NCBI RefSeq assembly: GCF_022458985.1
Contig: NC_061770.1
Location: 5,854,506-5,918,505 of the forward strand
Direction: 5' to 3'
Source: Mugil cephalus
Lineage: Eukaryota; Chordata; Actinopteri; Mugiliformes; Mugilidae
Length of the DNA stretch: 64,000 bases
Part shown: positions 1-12,200 of the stretch, in pieces
Layout of the letters: every line of letters begins with the position of its first letter
How positions within the stretch are numbered: the stretch's first letter is position 1
The notes under the pieces: generated by a model
Told to the model about the DNA's origin: nothing
What the model saw: only the letters and a program-made list of their open reading frames with translations
Databases searched by the model: none
Made by a program: the position numbers and the translations under genes

Positions 1-240
1 GCGGGCAGAGAGGAAAACCATGTGGAAGCAGATACCCGGTTATCACGCCGACACATCGCGGAGGTGTCTAAAAATATAACTTAAGCGGAGAATTAAAAAC
101 GAATGCGACTTCGCGGGTGTGTGTTGGAGGTGAAGGTCGGAGCGAAAGTAGAGTGTTTCTGTTTGTGCGTGCCTCGCCTATAGGGGCTGAGCAAAGACTG
201 TGGAGGGAACCGATGCAGGTCTGTTTGTTTAACCCTGTGT
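1..240. other. GC/CpG-richer segment at left edge, unassigned
   Basis: The first ~240 bases have many CpGs compared with the AT-rich DNA that follows. They resemble the edge of a promoter or 5' UTR. A consensus-like donor (CAG followed by GTCTGT) lies near 215-222. No reading frame on either strand matches a protein I recognise, and none matches the missing C-terminal half of Spryd3. A promoter or untranslated exon of an unseen gene is possible, but this is only inferred from composition. Confidence 0.25.
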
Positions 241-2510
241 CATCGGGCTAAAACCTCTAGCTGCCCACATGATAACAGAAACAGACATTAGCTGATGATC
301 TGACTGCAGAGAGGAGAACAACAGCCCATCTGTGCGCATATGTTGGGGCATGTCCATCACTCTTTATGGATGCAAGGTCATATGCAAGACACAAACAGAT
401 AAATGAAATGCAACAGAGGAGATTGTAGAACAAAGTGTAAACTCTGTAAAAGTCATTTTAACTATTAACTACTAACAATTAACTACTCGGAGCAGCACTT
501 TTGTCAACTGTTGCTGTTTTCAAAAGTGATTCACTGAGATTGACAATAGTCTAGAAAATGCTGCTGGTGGAAACTTTCTGGACCAGTCAAAAAAACACTG
601 AACTTTGAGTGCAGAATTCAGCCTGTAAGGATGTAATATCATTAGATTCTCTAGTGACCAATTCATCGTTTTCACTATACATTATGAGAAAAAAAAAGCA
701 GAAAACGTCCATTATTATATTTATATTGTCTTTCCCCCAGACTACAATAAAAGAGTCAAAGAAAGTCGGTGTAATATATTGCTTATGGTGTTAAAAAAAA
801 AGCAATAAATACTCAAACTGTTGAAGTTGGAAAAGGCTGTTGTTGGCCCGGTTGCACGAAATGTCATTCTGAATTGCTGATTTATTTCAATGATTAATCA
901 TAACTTACATAGAGGACTAAACTGTTCAGCAGTTCCAGATCAGAGGTCTTGGCATAGTAAGTGGTCCTTGTTTTATTCTAAATGGACCCTTTTGTTAATA
1001 AAGGGGTTGACTGCTACATCAGGAGGAAGAGGAAGTGTGCTGTTCCCAGAACCCAGTGCCTGAGCAAACTAGGAGACAGGAAACACGGCCGTTCCAGTCT
1101 CCTGAGGAGTTTTATTTCTTGTTTGTGTGTAGCAGTTAATACGCTTCTGTTTATGTGTGTGGCTCCATGACTGCGCTGATGCACTGTAATTTACGAAGGA
1201 CTCATTACAGTCACTGGAGCGCCTCTCCAACCTACTTCTTCACTTCTCCGTGTAGCCACCGGGGGTTAGAATCTTTTTGTGCGATTTCGACGGTTGGCGT
1301 TTTTCTCTTTTTCCCTGTGTTTTTCATATTCTGAATAGCTTCTCCTGGTTTCTGTAACGCGCAACGTTTTACTTTGCCACCCCACCTTCCCAACCCCATA
1401 ACTAATCCTAGATCTCTCTTTGTCCCACAGCCTAGCAACCGCTGTGTGTACCGGATGAAAAACAACCGTTCTACAAAGCATATGCATGTTGTACGTTCAT
1501 AGAGACCCTTATCTTCAGAAGGATGAGAGAGAAAAACCGAGAGGTCATGAGAGGTCTAGGAATTGATGTGGGGTCAAAACAGATCTTAGATTGCAAACAC
1601 AAAACAACACATTTACCTTACGCACAAAGAACTTATCACATAGCACAAATTCCTCCAACTTCCCCGTTGGACAGGAAATTCGCAACAACAGCTTGGGGGA
1701 TTAAAATATTCACTTCCACCTTTTTTATAACGAGCTGATTTGATTTTAAGGTCTTAAACATTGACTTCCCCTGTAGTTTAATCACTGCACTTAAGTTCTG
1801 ACCAGAGCTAAAGCAGTGATTAGCCACGCATCATGCAAGTGAGCCTTCCTAAGGTTCAACATCTAAAACTTAAACGGCGAAATGTCATCAAGAAAAACGT
1901 TTAGCTGTTTTAGTTTTAGCCACATTTTAGACATATCAGGACCTGGGTGACATGATACATGTCTAAACCGTACGCAAGGCAAAGCACAGGCCATGCGGCA
2001 ACTCCAGTGATTCTGTGTTTAAACAAGAAGTGTAAAATGATTTCTTTGTCGCAACGCGCAAAATATCAACACTGACCACAACATATTGATTCCCTTCGTT
2101 TTTAAAACCATTGTGAAACAGGTGAAATCTTGGAGATGACCCCTCTCTATTCCTGTCTCCATCAGTAAGTGTCCCAATGAAAAATATACACGCACTTCCA
2201 ATTGCAATCTGTAATTCAAGTTAAATCATCTCCAAAACCATAAGTCAATGAAAGAACACAGTGAATAACACCATCCATAATTATATCTACACTGCAACAA
2301 TCACGCAACAACGTGTCCAAACTACACCATTGACAGTTTTCAGGAAGTGACAAAAGCAAAACGACAAAGTTTGGGAGGCAAACACAAAGAAGACTCTTGA
2401 ATGACAAGTCATAGATGGACAACGGGACAGTTCTTTAAAAGTGAAGCCAAAACAAGTAGAGGTCTCCCTGGTGGCACGCTCTATTGTTCATAAGGGACTT
2501 GGACTGAACC

Positions 2511-2536
2511 AAAAATAAATAAATAAATAAATAAAA
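2511..2536. repeat. (AAAT)n microsatellite
   Basis: About six AAAT units, slightly imperfect at the ends. Confidence 0.85.
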
Positions 2537-2577
2537 TACACGTAAAATAAATTCTGGATGGTCTCTGTCATTTTAGG

Positions 2578-2740
2578 TAGTTTATACATCAACCATTTAG
2601 TGGAAATTCAACTTTTACAAACTTTCGGCCCTGACATTCATGTGGATGTTGCATAGACATGTAACCACCAACATAGACCAGACCAGACACACCCACCCCA
2701 TAGCAATGACACTCCTTGATGGCAGCAGTCATCCCCAACA

Positions 2741-2783
<43 letters not shown>

Positions 2784-2945
2784 TTAGGAACACTAGCCCA
2801 TTAACAACATTCTGTTACCAGACACCACAGGATGTCCTCAGAAGACCCATGTCCACTCTCTGATGAGTCATAACTGTTTTAGAGGCACAAGGGAGACCTA
2901 CACAATATTAGGAAAGTGGTCATAATGTTATGACTGACGTGTATA
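2578..2945 (+). repeat. Dispersed teleost repeat, copy 1
   Basis: The 2850-2945 part is clearly homologous to 22190-22285. Both run through TCTGATGAGTCA, then ACCTACACAATATTAGGAA and GTGGTCAT. The 2578-2740 part looks like upstream sequence of the same element, interrupted by an (AC)n tract. The family resembles an abundant fish repeat ending in a TGGTCATAATGTTATG motif. I cannot assign the class from sequence alone. Confidence 0.6.
2743..2777. repeat. (AC)n microsatellite
   Basis: About 17 AC units inside the dispersed repeat at 2578-2945. Confidence 0.9.
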
Positions 2946-3049
2946 AAGCTGAGTGTCCATTACTCAGAGACATTTCGTTTTAGTCAGACATTTGATGCAA
3001 CAGGATGTGACATCGTGGTGACTAGCAGTATTAATCAAAGGAAAACCTG

Positions 3050-3330
3050 AGTGAGTCTAGAGGAAGCGTGGGAAGCTCATCGATAACGCGTCCCCACCTG
3101 GCTCCACTCTTGGGCTTTACTTCTGATTCTGACTCTAAACTCCCAAGACAGAGTCGCCCGTATACCCGGATTTCTAGCTTCAGTTTTACCAATGGGAGAA
3201 AGTGGAGACGTGTTGTCTATATTTTATACAGTCTATGAGATAAATACAGAGTACTGCCACCTGCTGCCATGAAGAGTTATTTCCTTTCACAAGACGTGTA
3301 TGTGTCAGTCGGCTGTTGACTACACAGTAC
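3050..3330. repeat. Dispersed repeat with internal similarity to 43917-43980
   Basis: The segment 3238-3297 (ATACAGAGTACTGCCACCTG, then ATGAAGAGTTATTTCCTTTC) matches 43917-43980 with a few differences. The flank at 3110-3235 looks like a common fish repeat ending in a TATTTTATACAGTCTATG motif. Boundaries are approximate. Confidence 0.5.
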
Positions 3331-4154
3331 TCTTGTTCAAGTGGGTCTTTTCTTTTAGACAAAGGAAGATTGGTGAGTCATTACCTTTAGACCACAACTG
3401 AGAAATGCACCAACATCTGCTCTGCTCTCTGGAAGTGAAGTCTATGAAGTACATTTTCTAGAGAGTAGAAAGTGACTTGAATGTGTTGAAAGAGAAACAG
3501 AATACAAAAGGGGGAAAGAAAAGATTTGTAAACCAAAGAAAGCCAAGTACAAAATAACCGAGCGTTCATTTAGAAATCTCAAGAGAATGAGAGAGACACA
3601 GTTTGTGGGCATTTGTGTTCATATTCAGGCCTGCTTTCTTACTGTGGGGATGTTTTGTGAAAAAGACGAACATGCAAACTTGCAACTGCTGTTGAGTAAA
3701 CAGTCATTACCCAAGCCCTTCAATTTGCTGCTTTATCACCTCCCCTGGACTTCAGCTTAATGTCATTATAATGAAACCCAGATGCAGCGAGGAAAATAGT
3801 TCAGTGCAGGAAAAATCAGGGAACTCTGAGGAGGCAATGGGACTGGACTTATCACAGCTGAGCCTCTTCCTCACCCAAAGGACAAACGTCTTCGTTTGTC
3901 TGAGTAAGAGTGTGTGCACAAATAGTCATCGAGTATCAGTTCACCTTAATATGATACACGAAGACTGTGACTGAGTTGTAATTTAAAAGGCTTTAAATGA
4001 TTTTGAATGTAATCTTTTTTTTCTTTTTTAAATATAATACATCTATATTTCTTTCTTCTTTTTCTTCAGTGACGCATACATTTCTGGTGCCCACTTAATC
4101 CGTGCACTATAATTTATTTGGCGCGTGTCAAGTTTTTACTTTGAAATGTGAATT

Positions 4155-4240
4155 TTTCAGAATCAGAATCAGAAAAAAGCTTTATTTATCCCCGAGGGGA
4201 TACAAACATTTTCGGTTCCCACAAATCCTGAACAATTAAA
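4155..4240 (-). repeat. 3' end of a LINE-type retroelement
   Basis: The sequence begins with tandem CAGAAT units followed by GCTTTATTTATCCCCGAGGG. This is the reverse complement of a 3' end commonly seen on fish non-LTR retroelements (CTCGGGGA...AATAAA followed by short tandem repeats). A related but more degraded end is at 7818-7860, and a plus-strand one is at 56680-56747. No coding part was seen. Confidence 0.5.
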
Positions 4241-4639
4241 GGGTCACCACTGGCACTCAGAGGTCCGTGGTCAAACGCTGCCTTAAAAACAGGCTCACGC
4301 TAAAAACTTGAAATGTAACGCTGTAACAACTCGTATTTACATAACAGACATCATGATACTGACATTGTTTCATGTGGAACACAGCAAAGGGCTGCAGTGC
4401 TCACATCTCAGCCTAATTTGCCAGCTCCTGTTGCCAGGATTGCCGAAGGTAAGTGAAAAAGCCTGAACCCAAAGTGTGGGAATACTTTAAGCAGACACTT
4501 GGAAGATTACACACCTTGTAAAAATTAAACTACTCGCCACTACAGCACAGCAGCATCTCAATAGAGACGATATGCTGGCTTCCTTTCAAAACAACAGGAC
4601 TGCAGCGTCAGTTTTTGAAACACTACTAATGGTTATCTG

Positions 4640-4900
4640 GTTATAGGTTGGTGGTAGACTGGTGTCTTCACTAGCTGCTTCTCAAACAAGACCTCTCTCT
4701 ACATATAGGGCAGATGTTAATGGCTGGTATGGCAGTGCTGCTTTCCACTGCACTTTCAAGCCCACATGGGTTTTCTCCAGGTCCTCTGGCTTTGTCCCAC
4801 AGTCCAAAGAAACGCATGTTAGGTTAATTGGTGATTCTAAATGGGCCCTGCATGTGAATGGCTGTTTGTGTTAGCCCTGTCTATGCTGTACCTGCCTCTT
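4640..4900 (+). repeat. Degenerate SINE-like dispersed repeat
   Basis: This shares diagnostic blocks with 38886-39180: a block around ACAGTCCAAAGAAACGCATG, then GGTGATTCTAAATGG, then GTGAATGGCTGTTTGTGTT and CCTCTTGTCCAATG. The same family appears inverted at 29165-29460. It is strongly diverged and has no intact ends. Confidence 0.65.
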
Positions 4901-6409
4901 GTCCAATGCAGTCTTGGACATGCACCAGCTGTGCTAAGTGCTAGTATGTTTAAACTCCTTACAGGCTCTGTGTCCATACCAGTCTGAATCTGTGGCCCTA
5001 GTGTTGATCGGACCAGCGCCTGCTCCCATGCACCAGGTTTAAAAGGGACTCTAATGTGTTAGTGAGGGCAGTTACGTTCATTTACTAGCATTCAATGCTT
5101 AGTTTGTGTTGCTTCCTCTTTGAGAATGCTCCTATAGCTTCCTTTACACTTAACATCATCCAGTGATCTATGCATCCCCGTTGATTATATAAGTTGCCTG
5201 TGGAACCTTGAAAGATGGGGTGCAAGTTTCATCTTTCATCATTTTTGTTATTAAAAGGAGCTTTTTTGACCCTGGGAGAGACAGTGTTGGCAGCTCTCTG
5301 CAGGGCCTTGGCTTTGGCAGTCACTAATATTTCACATTCATAGCACTTTCAAGGCTACACTTAAGAGGGTGCAAAAAAACTCACAAATCATAAAACCATA
5401 CTCGCGAAGAGAAATAGGTCCCGAGTCAGAAGAATAATATTAGGCAAAATGTAATGCAAATAGGTTTCGTGAGGGTCGATTTATCATAAAGAAGACATTA
5501 ATACAAGTTTAATTCTGTCCTTTATAGGCCTAGAGAGGAGGGCACGGAGCGGCTCTAGTGCTGCAAAATCACAAACTGTTACTGTTTATACTTTACATCT
5601 TTGCTGCTGTGCACTGAAATGTCTTGACAGAATTAACCTTTGCTCTATTTGTTCTCAGCATCTCTTACGTGTCCATCAGTCTCCCTGTGTCTGCTTTACT
5701 CTCCAAAGCAAGTCAGCACGCTAACAGACACTCACAGAGCTGCAGTGGTAATGCTGAAAATGGGAACCTCATGTGCATTCTTTGGAAAAAGAAATGAGGG
5801 CTCAAATTAGAGTGTTAAAATTTTTCTAATTGTATTTTCCTCTTGGAGGTGTTTCATCTACACGAAGTAGGACATTAGGTACAAAGAGTTACGCTGCTGG
5901 ATGATGGGAATGAACATCAAGCTTGTGACAGCGTTTCTGACGTTAACCACCAGACTGAACTCCATACAATCTAGTTTACTTTACTGGTTCATCATATTCT
6001 CAACATGCGTTACCATGTGTGTGAAAAGACTTTCAGAATGACAGCAGAGCTGCTGCTCTTCCACCAGGCCAAGACTACAACATTCCCAAAACTGTGTCTG
6101 AGGAACATTGCGCACATGGTAATTATCTGCCTAATTCCCAATTCAGGTTCTGTCAAAGTTTCCCATAGCATGTTTTTAGCTGAGCCACTTTCTGAACAGT
6201 GGGGGCTGGAGGGGGAGAGTAAGTGGATGTGGAATCCAAGAGTCACCCAGTGGGAGAGCTGAATTTATCGAAGTACAGTGCCTGATATACGACAGCGTGG
6301 AGAAATGGGAGAAGGGGCCAAACACAAAACTCAAACATCTTGCTCCTCTCTTGAGTGTAGGTGTGTGCGTGAAGTTGTCCAAAGTTGTTCTTTTTCTTAG
6401 AAAGCTCAC

Positions 6410-9230
6410 CCTCCTCGCCAAGCCCAGAGCAATGTAGCACTTCTCCCCAGCATCGACTATCTCCACTTCATAGTAGTGGCAGCGGGTGGTGAGCGGCTGG
6501 CGGGCCTGGGCCAAGCCCACATCCATAATGCTCTTTCCTTTTCCAACATATTCCAAGAGCTGAGAGAGGAGATAAACAGAGGGAGAGAGAAACACAAACA
6601 GTGGTTAATATGTTAAGAAATACAGACTCACATTACCAAGTGTATGGCTGCTGGGCTTCAGACTCTGAATGACTGGTTGCTTTTTGCAAATTATTGTTTA
6701 TTTTGTCCCCATCTGTCTCATAAAGCAATCTGTGAGTTTTATCTGTGAAAAGCCCCAAATAAATAAACTGTACCTTCACACTTATGTTAGTTGTGGTAGA
6801 TGCTATTAACAAGTAGCCAAGTAATAACACAAGCACTGACATATGCTAATATATGATGCGTTTACTCGGCTGAGATGGAATAAAGAAATGAATTAGGTGC
6901 TCTGTGTAATCAGAAAACTTAAGAAACTGCATAGAGGCAGAGTACAAAACACACTTCCTGCATCACATGACAAACTTAGTCTGTAGCTACTGAGAAATAT
7001 GGTTCTAGGTAGAACTGCATCTGTCTGTGCCCCACTTTGGTCCACACTGAAATATTTCATTCAAGGTTGTGTAATGATAAGGATGTTTGTCAGCCTTCAG
7101 ATTTTTTGGCACGCACATAATGTTACTGTTTTTGGATTGTCATAATATTTTTCCACAGAAATCCATGGTGACCAGGACGTAGTGGCCAAAAAAAAAAAAA
7201 GAATCAAAAATCATTCACAACAGAGACGGACTTAAAACATAACGGTGCATTCACAGTATCAGTGAGAAGAGGGAAGCCGGCGATATGAAGCGACAAGCTG
7301 ACGTCTTCACTGCGTCTCAGGCGAGACGCAACTTTTTTTGACGCTGCCCTGATGCGGTGACCCATCCACCAATCACATGCACTTGATTCTCCCGTTCCCG
7401 TGTCACACACACAGTCGATGCCCATTCCTCCCTGCCGATGACATCACAGAGTGCTTGAGTGACCATAATACGGACAGCTATAGCTCCAAGACAACGCATC
7501 GCTTTGAAGCTCTTGAACCTGACATTTCCTCTAGCACCGTCGTGAGCTGTTGAATGGATTATCATGTGTTAGATAATTCTGCTCATTCCTTAACTTTCCA
7601 CCATTTCAAGTTGACATGTTAGCACTTAACCAAGATGGTGAACATGGCAAACATTATATCTATAAAACAAATCAGCATTTTAGCATCTCTGAGCCTAAAT
7701 ACACAACTGCAATAGCATGGCTGAAGACAACTTTTTTTCCACTTGACTTTATGCGCGGACAAGAACATGACAGGCTTTGAGAGGACGTTGTCCAAACAGT
7801 TTCATTTCAGGATGGACGGGAATCAGAATCAATCCGAAAACTTTATTACGTCTTCAAGGAAACTGTGCCCGTGGAGAAACCCAGTTGATCAAGCTTGGGC
7901 AGGATTTGCGGCCCACTGTTATGAGGTAAGGGACTTAGCCATGAGCTTTTGCAAGTGAGTCCTACGTGAGTGGGCAACATGATAGATTGACACTTCCAAA
8001 CCCAGTCAAACCCTCTGTGAACCGCCCACGCTGACTATCCTACAAGTATGAACAGCCACTCGAGAATGCACGAACATTACATGACGATAATGCGATTACT
8101 TTCCGGTCTATTTTGGGTCTTAAGTATCTCGACAGGTGAAGACGGGTGGGTACAGGTGAGTAGGTGGGCAGCTAGGCAACCACAAAGCCTTTAGGCTGCG
8201 CAGCGTTTCCCTGCCATGTGAGCGAATGTGTGAGCATGTGCACAGTGGAGAACACGCCCCCAGTTTGAAAGGCTAGGATGACAGACGAGGAGGGGGTGGA
8301 CAAAATTACTTCTGTATTAAGCCTTTGTGTTTGTGAGTGTGTAACACCACCTGGGTGTGCTATGTTCCACTTGCCAAGCACTTAAGGACACACCTGCCGA
8401 GAACAGCTATTCAAAGTCTATGTTAAAAAAAAAGAAAAAAAAAGTCAAGTGTCTCAATTAAGTTATTACCATTTTCCTTTTTTGTTATTCCCGGTTGCTT
8501 GGTGATCCATCAAACTGAAAATAATTCAGCTGAGGCACTCGAGAAGTTTCATTTTAGTGTCTGAGCTTGATGATTAATTAAAGTGGTTTCTGAGAACTGT
8601 ACTTGTACAGTTTCTATGTAGCTGTATGTTTAAGTTGGCTAAATGACAACGTGCGGTACCTGCGTACAGCTATAAAGTGATGATCACTCTACCAACCTCA
8701 ACCAATAGGATCTTAAAACTGAAAGTTTAAATATTAACACTGTAGTTGAGGTCCATACCTGTGATTGTTAGGAGAGGTCAAAACCCAGAATAACAACATG
8801 ATTCAAAGCAATATAAAGAGCAACATTGTGTAATTGTAGATTATTCCCCAATTTTTTTTTTATTTTTTTTTTTACATTTTTCTCTTTACACAAAGAAAAT
8901 CTATCACACTCTTTGATTATAAGAAACCACATTTCTTTATAGGTTTTTGTTCCCTGCTGAGTAGCTGTTCACAATATGGGTAACAATCATCAGCGTTAGC
9001 TGCCTCCTTCTTTGTTGCTCACTGCCCTTTCATGTGTATTCTCTTCCCTTGAACTTTTTTCATGCCTGGACAACAGCTTTTCTTATGGGAGCGGAGGAAA
9101 GAGTTTCGATGTGAGGACTCGGTCACACCTTTTTTTCGTGGGGTTCTTGCAGCTGAGTAATGATAGGAGGAGAGAGACGAGAGAAAGAGAGACATAGCCT
9201 TGAGCGAAGCATGCCTCACTGAAATAGCTG

Positions 9231-9266
<36 letters not shown>

Positions 9267-12200
9267 CTTCTCTTGCTATCTATAATTCTGAGTGGTGAGA
9301 ATAGTGATGATGGTGTGCAAGGCCATGTTTTGTTGAGCTGCTGCCTGGGATACAGATGTAACACCCAGACAGTGTTCTTGCCAGTTTCCTGTCACAACTA
9401 ATGGGGAAATTTAAGACGAAACTTAAATTACGATATCTCATCTTTATCACATGGCTGACACGGCAGCAATATCAATTAACGTTTTCCATGTCCAAACAAT
9501 CCTGCGGCATTAACTGAGTCAGGTATGGCTCAGATATGTTAATGTTTTTACTTTTTTCTTTGCAGATATTCTTGGGTTTGCTTTTATGTGTTTTTAATTG
9601 TTTTCCAACATTTGTCCACTTGCTGTTCCAGTAAAATGGTGTTTTTGTCCCCGTTCCTTTCATCGCACGGTCCAGTCCACTCCTTCTTTCATTCTTTTTC
9701 CTTGTAATAAATCCTGCCAGTTAGTATGCTAAAGACTAAAATATGGACATGAGAACGTGAATGATCTAGGCCAAATGTGGCACTCTAGTTTGGAAAATAT
9801 ATGAGCTGGCCTTGTCCTCGGCTCAGACGCTGCTCTAATTCATTTCTCACTTGGTTTGGATGGCCTCCGCAATCTAAATATGACTTGTCCATCAGTCATA
9901 AAGCATCCAAGATGAATATTCTGATCGGCCGAAAAACCACGGCCATAATGCCACAGCTGGTCACAGACACAGCCTTTGTAATGGACTAGCGGCTAACAGA
10001 CTATATATGCAGCCACTAGTGCCGAACAGTGTTACAATTATTCTACCTAAACCATGTCACGACTTTGTTTCCAATACAATCAAACACGCCACTTATCCTC
10101 CCTATTTCTTGTTGTAAATTACCTACAACAACTGACTACTGCCTATTCATTACGAATGCATACCGGCTTACATTGTCAAAGAGCAGGTTCGCAGCTAACC
10201 TCAAATGAGTTGCAAAACAAATTAGTACATATCTGAAATATTACACGGAAAAATAAAACTTTGATCATAAAGTTTTAACAGCTTTCTTGTTCAAGCATGT
10301 CATGTCAAATGTGATATCACAAGTGCGTAATTTGGGACACTTTTTCTTTTTAAACTTAAGTTCAAACAGGCACTTGGCACCAAAACAATATGCAAAATCA
10401 AAAGACAACCTGTAATTTCTATACAACTGACAGAGCCAGTGAGTCACGTGGGCAGGCATTTACTGTTAGCAGACAAGATGTTATTTGTCTCGTTGTATGT
10501 ATCGTGCCTTAGGGCAACATCCCCACCTGCAGTAGCACCGTGTTTAAACATCTGCAAGACACCGCACAGATTCACACATCAGATCAAATACTGACAGTAA
10601 TTCTCAACGCTATGCAACTGCTGCGAGTTGTTTCGTGACACAACAAACCAAAATTATAGACGCGTGCAGTCAATTTGTAGGTCTGATGAATCAATCCTCC
10701 CAGTGAAAAGCCATATGAAGTGTTTCGTCAGCTTATAATACACTCTGTTTGTTATAAGTACTACCACTGCTGGGATGACGCTGCTCAGAATATCTCCACT
10801 GCCAGTAGCTAGTGTTACTGGTGTTGGTTGGAAAAAAATCACAGTTTTATAGGCTGGTTGCCGGAAAAACACAACAATACTCCTGAGGGCAACGCATATA
10901 GGCTGAGAATAATAAATTAATGCTTCCAAACTTCTGCTGTAGGTTAGTGCTGGTTGAAAGAAGAGCGCGAGGAAGGAAGTTTAATCACAGTACCGTGCCA
11001 CTGCCTAAAGACCACACACACACACACACCTATCGCCAATTAAGAAACACCCAATTAATTAACCTGACTCATGTCAAGAGGGTGGAGCATCTGGAGAAAA
11101 AGTACACAAATACCAGAAACCATTTATCCATATCTGAATTATCTCAACCTAGTAACCTGAGGCACCTGCTGTACGGTCTGTGTTTTTAGGAATAACAGGC
11201 ACAACTCCCGACCTAGACATTATATTTTCAGCAGCTTGGCTTCTTCGTCTGCCAATAAGATTTGACACACAACGTCCCCCAGGGAAGCGTGGTATAGATC
11301 CTACATTCGGGTCCGTGTTTCCGTTCCCTATAACAAATTTTTCAGTTCACATGAACCTTCAGAAACACTGTGGTGAAGGCTTAACCAAGTAAAATCACCA
11401 CTGGGATGATTAAAATACAGAGAAATTACAAAGAAATGTGAAAGCGACATTTGTTATGAGTTAAAAGTGAGGGACAAAAAAACACATCCAGCCTTGCACT
11501 GAAATAATATACTATGACAAAACACATTCTAACAATACAAATAACCAAATAAAGACAATGAGTGGCCTACATACAGTTATTCTGTCCCTGACACTGTAAT
11601 TATAGTGTTGAAAGCTTTGTCTTAAACCGCAAGAATTGGAACAAGTGTTGGTCTCCTACAAGTTTCTAAGTCTGGTGAGAGTTTGTTGAGAGTGAAGACA
11701 ATGTTAATGAAAGACTCTTCTCTTGTAAACTAGTTAACTAATGGCATTATATTCCAGAGCTTCTTTCTTCAAAGGAAGACTAAGGTCACGTGATGAAGAA
11801 AAAAACTTTTAATGTGGGAAAGTATTTTTATTATAACCTTTATTTAATATTTAACCATTTCAATAATTTCGATTGAAGATTAAAAGTCTCATCCTGGCCA
11901 AGACAGGGTTGCAAACATTCATCAAATATTCACCGTAGGTAATCGTTATCAGGGTTCAAACAGGCCCCAGATGAATCAGTTAAAACTTCAGCAGCCAGAT
12001 GTGTGTGCCTCCAAGCCTTTCAAAATTACTTTTGATTGAGACCAGCCCACTACCGTTTAGGTAATTTTCCACCTGATTCAAAGTAGTAGACAGATAGTAG
12101 AAGCAATAACAAAAACTTTCCACGCTATTCTGAAATACAACAAAGAACATCAGATTTATAGTTTTACAATAAAAATGGGGAGTGAGGGTTTACAAATGCA

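Larger units (their letters stand above)
241..6409. other. AT-rich non-coding stretch; probably spryd3 intron 6 (partial) with repeats
   Basis: The Spryd3 exon ending at 6410 has a clean donor, so the transcript continues to the left. I searched the minus strand of 1-6409 for the expected next exons (the HPGW...YHADDGK block, the acidic stretch and the C-terminal KVDL block) and found none. This stretch therefore looks like one large intron, with the remaining exons off the window. It contains dispersed repeats (2578-2945, 3050-3330, 4155-4240, 4640-4900) and microsatellites. No convincing gene was seen; the short open frames here have no recognisable domains. Confidence 0.5.
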
